Shown: one piece after another, positions 32,426 through 43,097 of the stretch
Position numbering within the stretch: position 1 is the stretch's first letter
Layout of the letters: each line of letters starts with the position of its first letter
NCBI RefSeq assembly: GCF_029873635.1
Contig: NC_080420.1
Span: 120,536,719 to 120,600,718, forward strand
Length of the DNA stretch: 64,000 nucleotides
Direction of reading: 5' to 3'
DNA from: Malania oleifera
Taxonomy: Eukaryota; Streptophyta; Magnoliopsida; Santalales; Ximeniaceae
Translations under genes and position numbers: made by a program
Notes under the pieces: generated by a model
What the model saw: only the letters and a program-made list of their open reading frames with translations
What the model was told of the DNA's origin: nothing
The model's database searches: none

Positions 32426-34670
32426 ATTGGCATCAAAGCATGTTGTATGACCTTCGAATTTAAGGATCTCGTGTTGTAACAAGGCATGGTGAAGGTTTAT
32501 ATAGAATTTTAACCAGATAGCATGGATGCAATGACTTAGAATGAATTGGGAGCAATCATTCATCTTTGTTTGGTTAAGGACGTGTTGTATCACGTCATGA
32601 ATGAGAATTCTCCGCCATTAGTTTGGTGAAAACGGGAATGCCGATTTATGTTTAAAGGTTTCGTCAAAATCTGCAAGTGTAGTGGAGAAAGACTCATAAT
32701 GTAGTGTAGGAGATATGCTACGTGTTTCATCGGGTTCGGAGTGCCTCACGGGTGATTCTTGAATCTTAGTTACGAGATGTTTTTATCCTAGAAAATGGTT
32801 TGACACTGACATATTAGTTTATATTGGTTGTATTTTGATGGAAAATGATATTTCATGCAAAATATTTTTTATTGGGAATGTCAAAATCAAAATGTATGAT
32901 GGTGTTGTAAAAGCCATATGTGATGTAAAACATGAATCGGGTCTAAGGAAAAATGGTATTTTCATTGGAAATTTAGACCGTAATGGATATTGTTACGAGT
33001 CTGAATGTGAAGAAATGAAAATGTGTGGTAACTTGATAGTGATGAAAGGGGATAAAGTAGCGGGAAGCACTACGGGATGTTATAGTTGTAGGTGGAGTTG
33101 CCTGTTGAGTTTGAGTCGGGTTTCTTGTGGCATATGCGGTTAAAGCATATGGGTGACTACATGTATTCAAATGTTTGGGAACCAATGATGATAGCATCAG
33201 GGGATAGACATATGTTTTTTCGTGGGATTATCACAAAGGGTTTTGGTGTACTTCATGCAGTGGCTGAGGTGGAGGACCAAACCGGGAGAGAGATTCTCAA
33301 GTCAAACATTAGGGCTAAGTACGTTGGTTTTGTTCAAGAAGTTTTTGTGAGCGGGGCAGGTTATATGCAGGGCTTATAGGGTACTTCTTGGTAAAGTCAG
33401 TAAGTATGACACATTTCTCGGGTGATTGATCGCCAAAAGTATCGCTAGATAGGAAAGTTTCAGGTGAATGGTGGGCAGGTTTTGCGGTAGACTACTCAAT
33501 TGTGAGTGGATGTCCACTGGTGCGATATTCTAGTGATGGAGGATCTAGGCTTGGTGTTGTGTCCGGACAGTACATCTTTCTGGGTTATAAGAAAGGTGGG
33601 TGCAAGCTAGGTGATCCTATGACAAATAAAGGGGTGATCGAGGACATGAATTTTGGTGATAAAGTCATGGGGCAGCGTACTCAGGTAAAGGAAGAGAAAC
33701 AAATGCCAGAAAATTGCAGTAGTAGCAACCATGTTATTCAGGTGGAGTTAGGAACTCAGGGCAGAAATGCAAGGAGTTCTATCTCGGGTCAACAGTATCA
33801 CGATTTGAATGGATATGTGATGCAGGTGGAGCAACAAACTCTGGGTAGAGATGACATTGTTCATATCGCAGGGATTTTTCAGCTTGGGAGACCAACAGGA
33901 TCACGGTGGGCACATGTGTACTATCAGACCACTACTCAGGTGTGTGAGTTGGTGAGACTTCTAGTGTGGAAGAGGGTGATAGGATGCCATGGAGTGATGT
34001 ATCTATTGTGTATGAATGACATATTATTGGCTAGAAAGGCTTTCATTGAGGCTAATCAGTTGGGTACTTTGTTGGAAGGTTTTGACATGAATGTGTTAAG
34101 TACAGACAAGATGGGTCTTGATTTGCTGATTCGCTTGAACAAAATTGCAAGGAGATTGGTATTATCTCAGGGTGGTTTTGTGGACTGAACTATAGGGAGA
34201 CTTTTGTTTGCTGTCTCAGAGGAGTTATGTCAAGAATCTATATGGAATGTCTACCGCTCGATACCCAAGGACGAGTTATGATGTCTGGGATATGTTAAAA
34301 GTCCTCCATGATTGCACATTGGGGTGTTTTAGCAAGCAATATAGTGGACCGTCAATTGTTTTTGTTGAAGACTAAGTAGGGGGCTTTGGTAATATAAGGC
34401 TTGTAGCATTTTTTGTGTTTACTGTTGTAGGATGGTCTTATTGGAAGCCTACGGTGAAGTTTTCGGGTGTTGTATCTACAACTGTATCAGGGTTGATGGT
34501 AGAAGCTAAAGCTGCCATCGGCAAGTTCAAGCGGCGTTGCTTGGACTCGGTGCATGTCTCCAAGTGCTAGAAGGGAGACAGTCCCAACCAGACGTTCAAA
34601 GTTTAAGGTGGAGCAATCATATATGTTTTTTAGGTTCTCCTAAGGGGTGAATAATCGCCAAGGTCGAGAT
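32426..34670 (+). pseudogene. Decayed internal region of the copia element
   Basis: Recognisable remnants in order: a protease/pre-integrase stretch near 32,880-33,070 (KMYDGVVKAICDVKHESGLRKN-like, followed by LIVMKG), the pre-integrase LWHMRLKHMG motif near 33,120, the integrase tail near 33,580 (IFLGYKKG and QVKEEKQMPE), and a reverse transcriptase remnant near 34,000-34,180 (LLCMNDILLARK and LVLSQGGFV). An RNase H-like tail follows. The pattern fits a Tork-like copia lineage, but the lineage is an inference. Confidence 0.75.
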
Positions 34671-37397
34671 TGTTGTTTATGGTGTGGCTCTTATACTTTA
34701 GGAGTTTATAAACAAAGAGAAAAACATATGAATGTGGTCTTGGTGTAGGGCAACAGCAAAGACTCGTCGACGAGTGGCCTTCTCTAGTTCGTCGACGAGT
34801 GCCCTGTTGTCACGACCTGCTCATTTTTTTTTCCATATATTTTTTTTCTCTATATAATATCAATATCACATATCCCAGCTCAGCAGGTCACAATCCACCT
34901 GGGCTTGTGGGCACCAGGGATATATCAGAACATAAAGTAGAAGCCCTAGCAGCAAAAAATATATAAACATGTACATCTCAATACCATATACCACAATATA
35001 CCAGAGTTACTATAATCACTGTATTTTCATATATACATCCCAAAAATAAAACCTAGGGACATTTCCCACAAAAGCTAACTGTCCCTACAAAACTTACCCT
35101 TCAAAAAGGGCAGATAGATCATACTATATCAGCGGGGCTTTTCCCGCTCTCCTATCTGAGGCTCTTGAAAAGTTAATAAGATTTAGGGGTGAGACACCTC
35201 TCAGTAAGGGAAATAAACTAATACCAGTGTGTGGCAACATGAGTATTCTGTGTTTTACATATACCATACATAACATATTCAATACTGTTTATCAAATCTG
35301 GGAAAATTTACATATATATCAACACATAGCAGAATATACTGCATTTTCATAAACATATCTCATCTCATACAATAATAATAATATAAAAAAAATCCTGGTA
35401 GGTTAGCTGGCTGTTGTCATGTATTACCCCCACATGATTGGGTTGTGTGGCCATAAGGCGGGACCTGACAATGGTTTGGCCGACCACTGCCAAGTCAAAC
35501 AGTAGTCTGTAGGTCCGATGGGTCTACCTAGACTGGTCGGTACACTAGGGGCGATAACAGCACACTTCTTGAAAATAACCACATCGACCATCCAATCTCA
35601 CACCACTCTGTACAGTGGCGTTAACACAGATATTATGATCACGAGGGCCATGGACACATAGCAACGGTACCGTGCAAGTGCTAGCCTAGACCAAGCCAAC
35701 CAGGTTCTGATATCATATACATATACTAAAATCGTGATACATGGGTATCTCATATCAATAATTATCAAATCAATCATATCATTTTTCACATATACATATT
35801 TCATGAAAATCATCAGCCCGTACGCCGGAATTATACATTTTATCATAGCTTGGCTCATACGTTGGAAAATCACATAGCATAGCCCGTACGCTGGCAAATC
35901 ACATAGCTCGGCCCGTACGCTGGCAAATCACGTAGCACAGCCCGTACGCTGGCAAATCTCATCCACATAGCATGGCCCGTACGCCAGCAAACATATCCAC
36001 ATAGCACGGCCCATACGCCGACAAATCACATATATATATATATATAAATATCTCGGCCCGTGCGCCGATTTTCCATCATAGAAATCCACATCGTCCCCAT
36101 TCCCAGAAAACAGTATTTCACAACATTTTTATACTCATGCCACACTAAACAAATTTTCCACGTATTCAACATATCATCATTTAAACAGTATTTTCCAAAT
36201 ATAAATCATATATAATAATATATATATTTTTCCTAAAACTAGATGCTACATATATATACATGCATTTTTCTCAAAACAAAACTAGTTTAATTTATCCCCT
36301 TACCTGATTCCCAAAAAGCCCCTAAGAAAATCTTCCCCGTACCCACAAGGTTCTCAACTCTACACCCTGAAAATGAAAACTCGTAAAATTAAAGTTTAGT
36401 ATTTTCGTACATACAACATTTTCTATAACTACTACTAAGTCAAATTCGGCTTAAAAAAATCTTACCTCAACTTAAGGATGATTCCCAACGTTCCCAATCA
36501 ACACCCCTGGAAATGAAAATTTCCAGTATTAAAGTTCAGTATTTTTACGCGTATATCACTTTTTTCAACTGTCAAAAATCCAAATATCGAGTATAAAGCC
36601 TTACCTTGGATTTGGGATGAAATCCAACTTCGTTTCCCTGACGATCCGCTCCGGCAGACTTGTAGAGAACTTCGCCAAGAGCATCGTGGTGGCTTCGGTT
36701 TGTCGATCCGGCGTAAAACTAGACCGGAATTGAAGAGAGAGAGAGTCGTAGGAGAGAGAGAGGAGAGAGAGTGAGAGAGTGCACTGACGCACACCAAAAT
36801 CCAATTCAATTTGGATTTTGACTTTCAAAACTTCTTGAAGAAGCTTGTGTTATTATATATATATATATATTTTCCTTATCATACTATTCATTTTACTTGT
36901 TAATTTAATTAATTTATTTTATTTTATTATTATTTTTATTATTTTTTTAAATGTTATTTTTCGCGGTTACTACACCTGTTCTCGTCAACGAGTGGTCACT
37001 GGGTTGCGAGAAAGAATTTAAATTTTGTATTTGAATGTTGGAGCGGTTGGGATTTGGAGGGAAACCTATGAGGGGTTGTTATATATGTCATTCTGGGCAT
37101 ATTTCAACATGTAAGAGAATAAGAGAGGGTGAGTGATGGAGAGAAGATCATTGTATTGTGAGACTTTGATTTTCATAGTGAATCTCTTGCCTATTGCTCC
37201 CATGGATGTAAGTTTTGTTGAACCACGTAAATCTTGGTGTCATTGCACTTATCTTTATTCTCTTTATCTTACTATGGTTGTGAAATGTTTTCTGTTTATC
37301 ACCATTTTGTTTGTTGCAAGTATGTATGTGTGATCCTTTATACAATGTTCATTCCGCTGCGCATTGTTGCGAGAGGCCGTCCTTATTTTTCATAACA
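34671..37397 (+). repeat. 3' LTR of the copia element, split by a solo LTR
   Basis: The two parts are 34,671-34,807 and 36,980-37,397, separated by the gypsy solo LTR with its duplicated CCTGT. Both parts match the 5' LTR well (TCTTATACTT...GAGTTTATAAA at one end and 'GAGAGGCCG...TTATTTTTCA' at the other). Confidence 0.88.
34808..36974 (-). mobile_element. Tekay-like gypsy solo LTR nested in the copia 3' LTR
   Basis: 2,167 bp, starting (minus) TGTAGTAACCGCG at 36,974 and ending GCAGGTCGTGACA at 34,808. Identical duplications CCTGT lie at 34,803-34,807 and 36,975-36,979. It carries the 'GGGTGAGACACCTCTCAGTA' box (35,187), the 'CCACATGATTGGGTTGTGTG' block (35,430) and the CGTACG minisatellite at about 35,815-36,070, as in the Tekay LTR at 18,826. 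There is no internal region. Confidence 0.92.
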
Positions 37398-37479
37398 ACA
37401 TTTGTAAACTAAGGCTTTATACCTACTCTTATAAGCTTGACATTACAATTAACACTTTGATCAATTTGTCAATGACTAG

Positions 37480-38400
37480 GAGCACATGCTTTTGTCATTT
37501 TGGCATCTTAAAATTATCCAAATTCTTGAACCTTTAGAAAGTTCGTAGTGCTTATAAAATCTATTTGAGCAAAAAAAACACTAAAATACCTTGTGGTAAA
37601 GTTTCAAAAATCTCGTAGACCTCCCCTGAATTTTTTCAAAATTCTCCTTTGACATTTGATTTTTAAGATACTCACTCCTTTTAAAACTCTTTTTCCTTTT
37701 ATAAAATATAAAAGGATAAGTTTTTTTAACAAATCTCAAGAAAATTCTCTTAAATTCTTGAATCTTATAAAAGGTCTATAAATTTTTTAATATCTCAAAT
37801 AAAATTATTTGTTTTATCAAATTTGTCAGTGTCTTTTTTCTAACCTATTTTGAGAAGCATAACCTTGCTATCAACCCTATTTGTTCATATAGTTGATGTC
37901 AATGGCATTGAGTAAGGATTGAAGGAATGTTACTAAATTAGAGAAAGAAAGAGAAGCAAGAGCAGAGATTGAAAACTTCTCTTTAATTATAAAATATGGT
38001 ATTATGGCCACTTTGAAAGTTTTTCCCCTTATAAGCACAATTTCAATCACATTTTAAGGCACTTGGAAGTGTCATAAAAGTAGAAACAATGAGCTTGTAT
38101 TTTAAACCAATTTGAATGATGCCTTCTTATGCCCTTTCGGAAACAAGGCAATGCTTAGGAAAGTAATTTGACCATTTTGAAACTTAGAAGGCAATAGGAT
38201 AAGAAAAATAAATGGATCAATCATCTTTTTTTCGTATGTATTATCAAGAAATCTAAGCGAGAAAATACAATATAATAAATTAATGAACAAAAATTTCACT
38301 TTATCATAACTTTTTTAACACTTCCTTTTAATGCTTACGTAACCTCACCGGGTCCTCACTGGATGACAGTAAGATTTGTTAAAGGATCAAGACAAATCAG
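37480..38400. other. No gene seen; AT-rich sequence
   Basis: No coding region, RNA gene or repeat is recognisable here. The right part, approaching the snoRNA locus, is probably unique host DNA. Confidence 0.4.
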
Positions 38401-38429
38401 GCATTAACGCGTGGCAAGTAAATTTTACT

Positions 38430-38499
38430 GGACCGTCTAGCGAGATTTTTGACTACCCTTTTGTCGGAAGCAATGCAAGCAAATTTCGCTAGATGGTCC
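38430..38499. repeat. Inverted repeat, 19-nt arms
   Basis: The left arm GGACCGTCTAGCGAGATTT (38,430-38,448) pairs with AAATTTCGCTAGATGGTCC (38,481-38,499) with two mismatches that would be wobble pairs in one RNA strand. The loop is 32 nt. It could be a small hairpin RNA, a regulatory palindrome or the ends of a tiny relic element; no flanking duplication is evident. Confidence 0.6.
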
Positions 38500-38924
38500 T
38501 TCTGTTTTGCTTTTCTCGTAATGATTTAATTCAAGAGGAACCAAAAACTGTTCTTGTTCTTAGAATGCAAAGAAAAATTCTAAAACATTCTCTAGAAAAT
38601 ACTAAATTTTTTCATATTAAAATATTAAATAATGGTTTGGTGGGATTGAAAAGCTAACTGCTCCAATAAATTATGAAATAATAATAATTAAGAAATATAA
38701 TTACAATAATATTATCTTTATTTTTATTTAATTATATTTTTACTATTTTTTATTTTTTTTTAAATTATTATTTTATTTAAAAATGACCTTGGGAAGTGTG
38801 ACCTTGGGAGGAGGGATTGGCAAGAAAACCGCTCAGGAATTTTGATCTTGCTTTCGATGATGGGAAATGAACGACTAATGCAACTCTCAGCGATGGTCCA
38901 ATGACTTTCTCAGCTCCAAACTGA

Positions 38925-38957
38925 GCCAAGCCCAAGCCCAAGCCCAAGCCCAAGCCA
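38925..38957. repeat. (CCCAAG)n hexanucleotide repeat
   Basis: About five units of CCCAAG/GCCCAA. It lies downstream of the snoRNA pair in their transcription direction. On the minus strand it would read GGGCTT. Confidence 0.9.
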
Positions 38958-39130
38958 AGCTCACACTCCGCTGAGTCGCTTGGCAGCACTGACCTATTTA
39001 TAGGTTGTAATGTGGAAGCAAATTTTCCAAAAAAAAAAAACGAAAAACACCTCTCCATGGCAGAAGGTATCAGGAATTCTCAACAATGAATCCTCAAACA
39101 ATACGCAGGACAGAAAAAGGAAAACAATGA

Positions 39131-39225
39131 GGAGAATGATCAGCTAGAGCTAATACACAAGTAGATGCCATCATTTTGGCAATCAAACCAATAGGGAAAC
39201 AAATTTGATCATCATCTCATTCTCC
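39131..39225 (-). ncRNA. Box C/D snoRNA, copy B, predicted 18S rRNA 2'-O-methylation guide
   Basis: On the minus strand the order is: 5' stem GGAGAATGA, C box ATGATGA (39,209-39,215), a possible C' (ATGATGG), guide GTATTAGCTCTAG, D box CTGA (39,140-39,143), 3' stem TCATTCTCC. The nine-base terminal stem is perfect. The guide is an exact 13-nt complement of CTAGAGCTAATAC, a universally conserved stretch near the 5' end of 18S rRNA. By the D+5 rule it would direct methylation of the A after UAG in UAGAGCUAAUAC, probably the plant site usually listed as A162 (that number is recalled, not checked). It would act in the nucleolus with fibrillarin. It is paralogous to the copy at 39,476. Confidence 0.85.
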
Positions 39226-39475
39226 AAAAATTGCTTCAACGTATTAACATGTTGTATGAAACACAGAAAATCATAGCTCGCAAAATCGGTGAAGACTAAA
39301 ATTTCGATCCTGTTTCCGAGTTCTGAGAATATAAATCGGATAAATAAGCCAGAAAACACAGTGCAAATTAATTAATTTCGACGAACAGAGAGCGCATCTC
39401 TGAATGATTATAAAAGTCAAAATAAAAACAAAAAGAGAAAGAAAGAATCGACTAGGATTGAGCAAACGGGAGAAA

Positions 39476-39565
39476 GAATGATCAGATAGAGCTAATACGT
39501 TTCCAGACGCCATCATATCGGCGAATCAAACCAATAGGGAAACATTCAGAATCATCATCTCATTC
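39476..39565 (-). ncRNA. Box C/D snoRNA, copy A, predicted 18S rRNA 2'-O-methylation guide
   Basis: On the minus strand: stem GAATGA, C box ATGATGA (39,552-39,558), an internal ATGATGG as C', guide ACGTATTAGCTCTA, D box CTGA (39,482-39,485), stem TCATTC. The guide complements 14 nt of 18S rRNA (TAGAGCTAATACGT), the same target as copy B, with one mismatch next to the D box. Copy A is promoter-proximal. A block of about 18 nt, TTTCCCTATTGGTTTGATT, is identical in both copies and lies where a D' guide would be; I could not place its target. The two copies lie about 340 bp apart, consistent with one polycistronic precursor, common in plants. Confidence 0.85.
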
Positions 39566-39740
39566 TCACACCCAACAATGTAAACAAAAATAATAATAAA
39601 GGAATTACGACATGAAGGAGACGGTAGAGGATCGCACGCTCATCCAGATTTCATTACTTGAGATCTGAGAATCGCCAGATCGCGGCCTAAGGAAGGAAAA
39701 AGAAAGACAGTGCGTTGGAGAAGAAGGTCTGAGAGTGACT

Positions 39741-39772
39741 AAGAAACCCCAAACCCTAGCGTTCTTATAGAT
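39741..39772 (-). promoter_or_regulatory. Telo-box and TATA-like promoter of the snoRNA cluster
   Basis: On the minus strand CTATAAG (39,764-39,770) is followed by GCTAGGGTTTGGGGTTTC, which is a telo-box (AAACCCTAG in reverse). Telo-boxes are standard in plant snoRNA-cluster and ribosomal-protein promoters. Transcription toward lower coordinates would then cover both snoRNAs. I did not find a clear Site II (TGGGCY) element. Confidence 0.65.
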
Positions 39773-39799
39773 GGAGGAAGAAGTTCAGGGTTAAGGGAA

Positions 39800-40545
39800 G
39801 TACAAAATGACAAAAATAACCCTTATAAGGGTGCGTTTGTTTTATGTAGAAAATTTATGGGATTAAGGAATTGTTTGGTTTTTTTTTTTTAAATTATTCT
39901 TATTGTTGTAGAATAATGAATTTAATTATTATGAAAATTAAATTTTATAATTTCCAATTGCTCTTGGGACTTACTTTAAAACTAGGAATGTAGATAGGTC
40001 AGATTGAGTTCGAATAACAATAGTTCAATCTCACAAATAAAAATATAAAAAATAAAAAGTTAAACACATCCTAAAGTTGACTAAAAAAGCACACCTTGAA
40101 TTTAGTAAAACTCATAATGTATTTTGAGTTAAACTCAAGTTAGACACTTAGTTTTCAACAATGCATAAGAAATTGAATTTTTGGTTAGGGAATAGTGTAA
40201 ATTACAAATACTACAAAGCAAAATCTCAAAAAATAAACATAAGATAGCAAAATAATAATAGTTAATGCTCAAATTTAATATCTACTTTGCATAGTAAAAT
40301 GGTTTCAATAGGCATAACTGCATGTATTTGAGTTGAGTTGGACTTTAGAGAAGTTAAACTTACTACAACTCAAACTTCACTTGACTATAACTCGGGTCTA
40401 TTTTTTTCGCCCGAAGTTATGTTAAGCCAAACCAATGATTTTAAGTTGAACATGTTATTCTTTGGGTGAAGACTCCTCAAATCGGGCACAAGATCATACA
40501 ACTTGATTATTAAACTAAAAATCTAACTGTAACAATTAAAAACTT
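39800..40545. other. No gene seen; AT-rich flank of the snoRNA locus
   Basis: A 'GGGTGCGTTTGTTTTATG' phrase at about 39,828 resembles the ends of common plant MITEs. Nothing else is recognisable. Confidence 0.35.
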
Positions 40546-40548
40546 GTT

Positions 40549-40660
40549 GTAACAGTTAGGCAAATTATGAGTTAAAATTTGTAACGGTTAGGAAAATCAT
40601 GAGTTAAATCTTTGTAACAATTAGGCAAATCATGAGTTAAAGTTTTGTAAGAGTTATACT
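40549..40660 (+). repeat. 33-bp tandem repeat, three to four copies
   Basis: Units start at 40,549, 40,581, 40,614 and (partial) 40,647, each beginning GTAACAGTTAGG and containing CAAATCATGAGTTAAA or close variants. Noncoding. Confidence 0.8.
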
Positions 40661-42017
40661 TATTTTTAACTTTCATTCCTATAATAGATTTTGTATATTT
40701 GTATACATTTCCATACAAACATTTTATTAATGTGTGAAATATTCTTCACAAAAGTACTAAAAATTTTACTATAAAAATTTTCAAACTTCATCAATCCCAA
40801 CAAAATTGATTGCCCGGCTATAAAAGAATACACATGAGCTCAAATAGGTTGGTTATATGTTTTAGTTTTGAAAAAAAATATTAACTAGACATGTCTTTGT
40901 TCCCAACTTTTTATTTTTGAAGCTTAATTCCATTTCTTAAACCCATGCTTCACTTTGTGCAAAGTTGTAACAACCTGGAAAATTTTAAATAATTTAAAAT
41001 TATAAGAAGATAAAAGGGGAGGAAGAATAAGTTGGAAAAGGGTGTGGCAGCAAGCATTCGTCGACGAATGGATTGGTCTCATCGACGAATGTTCTACTTA
41101 GCTCATCGACGAGGTTACGTGTCTCGTCGACGAGGAATTACCGAGATGAGTTTTTATAGACTGAAATTCGTTGACGAGTTGGTTGTCTTGTCAACGAACT
41201 GTGTACAGGACTCGTCGATGAATTGACGTGTCTCGTTGACGAATCCTTGGATATAAAAGAGAACTTTTCTTTCATTTTAGCACAGAATTCTTGCATGTTC
41301 ACCTTCTCTCTCTAGAAATTCGACCATCCTCCCTTCTCTCTTCGATTTCGAGCCGGATTTCCGCCAGTTCGACAATCTGAAGCTACCACGCCGCTCCTAG
41401 AAGAGTTCTCTACAAATCTGCTGGAGTGGATCGTCAGTGGGACTAGTTAGGAATACATCACAGATTTAAGGTAAGGTTTTTTATGTAAAATTTGGCTTTA
41501 CCCTAGTTGTAGGAAATATTATGTACGAAGAAATACTAAAGTTTAGTTCTGAGATATGTGATTTGCAGGGCGTTGAAAGGGGAACCCTGCGGGTGCAGGA
41601 CTGGTTATTTTAGGAGGCTTTTCAAGAATTAGGTAATGGGAAATATTTTATAATAGCTTTCTAGTAATTATTAAAATGACTAATTTTGGGTAAAAATCCT
41701 AAATATACAGGTATAATTTTCCTAAACCAAACTGATATTGAAAATACTGTTTTAATTATATAAGTATTAAATTGGGGAAAATTGTGTGGTTGAGACCATT
41801 TTGCTAATTAAACGATTGTGATTTATGTGGAATGAGGAAATTGTTGGGATTATGAATGTTATTTGACTGAAATTCTTGTATGATTAAATACACTGATTGG
41901 ATTGTGAACATTGTATGGTTGAGAATACTGGATGGTTGAGTATACTGTGGTATTTGCGTGGACATGGTTGATTGGTAAGGTTTGTGATTGATATGTGGTG
42001 TGGTTCATGTAAATGGC

Positions 42018-42162
42018 GATATAACGTTGGCAGTGGTATGAGGAGGTCGTTATATCGTACATGATATAACTGTCATATAATGTTGGCAGTGGTATGAGGA
42101 GGTATATGGACGTTTATACTGGGAGGTAAACATTGGCAATGGCATGAGGAGGTTGTTTACCT
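42018..42162 (+). repeat. Three tandem hairpins with one loop sequence and different stems
   Basis: The loop TTGGCAGTGGTATGAGGAGG (or a close variant) occurs three times. Stems are GATATAACG/CGTTATATC (42,018-42,026 and 42,048-42,056), CATATA/TATATG (42,074-42,079 and 42,103-42,108) and AGGTAAACA/TGTTTACCT (42,124-42,132 and 42,154-42,162). The arms differ between units but stay complementary within each. Confidence 0.85.
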
Positions 42163-42409
42163 ATTTATCATGAACAGGGTGTTTATTTTGTAATCTGTGT
42201 GATTTGATTAGTCATGTGTGGACCAGTCCTGTGTGGACACTGTTGCTGCGAGATTTGATCCTGTGTGGATTGATTATGATATGGGCGTATGCGTGAAATT
42301 CTGTGAAGCGATTGTGTTGGCTTTGTATGAATGTTAAATAAATTAGTATTTTGGATAAAGTATATTATTCCACTTGAGAGCTTGTTGAGGAAGGCGAGTA
42401 CTCTGGTAA

Positions 42410-42590
42410 TTATTTATAGATACCAGGGTAGAGGGAAGCCACTTATATGGGCGGGTGAACTTCCCCATTCTCGGTGTCTTTACTTGAATACATAACCCGA
42501 GGGCTTACTGAGAAAGGTGAGTGCCCTAGTGTTAGCACTAGAGCAGAGGGAAGCTACTTGTATGAGCGGGTAGATTTCCCTATTCTCGGA
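42410..42590 (+). repeat. Two longer repeats, each with a GGGAAG hairpin
   Basis: Two related units of about 90-120 bp contain GGGAAG/CTTCCC (42,433-42,438 and 42,460-42,465) and GGGAAG/TTTCCC (42,548-42,553 and 42,575-42,580). Both have a 21-nt loop resembling CTACTTGTATGGGCGGGTA. Each is preceded by another small stem (CTGGTA/TACCAG in the first, CTAGTG/CACTAG in the second). The same loop occurs in the LTR at 52,951-55,427 with different stems. Confidence 0.78.
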
Positions 42591-43097
42591 AACTAACATT
42601 AAAATACTGATGGGTTATGTGTATGCAATTGGATGATAAGGACGTTGATCCTGTGCGATTATTGGCATGTTATCTGGTTTCTTGTGAACTGTGTGTACAC
42701 TTTAGATGGATATTTTAATTGTATTATAAACACTTCAGCCACACACTATTATAAACTATTTTCTTCCTTACTGAGAGGTGTCTCACCCCAACATATGTTA
42801 AATCTTTTCAGGTTATCCAGGTGGTCAAGCTTAGGTAGCTCCAGGGCGGGGTAATTTTGTGAGTAGAATTGGAACGGACCTATTTAGTTTTATGTTTCTT
42901 TATATTTTATCCATGTTTGTAACCTAAAGTACATGACCATATGTTATGAGTCTGTTAATGTTTAAATTTAGAACTCTGGTATATTTTGTTCGAGGTTATT
43001 TTATTATTATTTTTTGCTGCGTTATTGGTATCGGGGACGTGTGTCGATCCCTTAACACTCCGGGCCCCACATGGCGAGTTTGGGGCATTACAAAAGT

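Larger units (their letters stand above)
31772..37397 (+). mobile_element. Ty1-copia element, shortened and broken, with a nested gypsy solo LTR
   Basis: LTRs start TGTTGTTTATGGTGTG at 31,772 and 34,671. The first ends at 32,425 and is followed by a primer site ATTGGCATCAAAGC. The second is preceded by GCCAAGGTCGAGAT, a copia-type purine tract. Flanks are ACAAT (31,767-31,771) and ACATT (37,398-37,402), and the tandem repeat on both sides fits back together there. The internal part (about 2.2 kb) is shorter than usual for copia and carries remnants of the protease/pre-integrase, integrase tail and reverse transcriptase. It is broken in many places. The 3' LTR holds a gypsy solo LTR at 34,808-36,974. 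Confidence 0.9.
40966..43092 (+). mobile_element. Gypsy-type solo LTR with covarying hairpin arrays
   Basis: 2,127 bp, TGTAACAACCTGG to GGGGCATTACA, with identical duplications AAAGT at 40,961-40,965 and 43,093-43,097. TCGTCGACGA palindromes fill 41,055-41,245, with an ATTACCGAGA box at about 41,146 and TATA (TATAAAAG) at 41,252-41,259. The conserved CTGAGAGGTGTCTCACCCC box is at about 42,771. Two sets of tandem hairpins lie at 42,018-42,162 and 42,410-42,590. No internal region is present. Confidence 0.9.

Noticed and set aside
39600-39680. Possible third C/D snoRNA upstream of copy A (TGGATGA near GCGTGCGATCC)
   Set aside because: No D box or terminal stem, and the partial rRNA match is too short.
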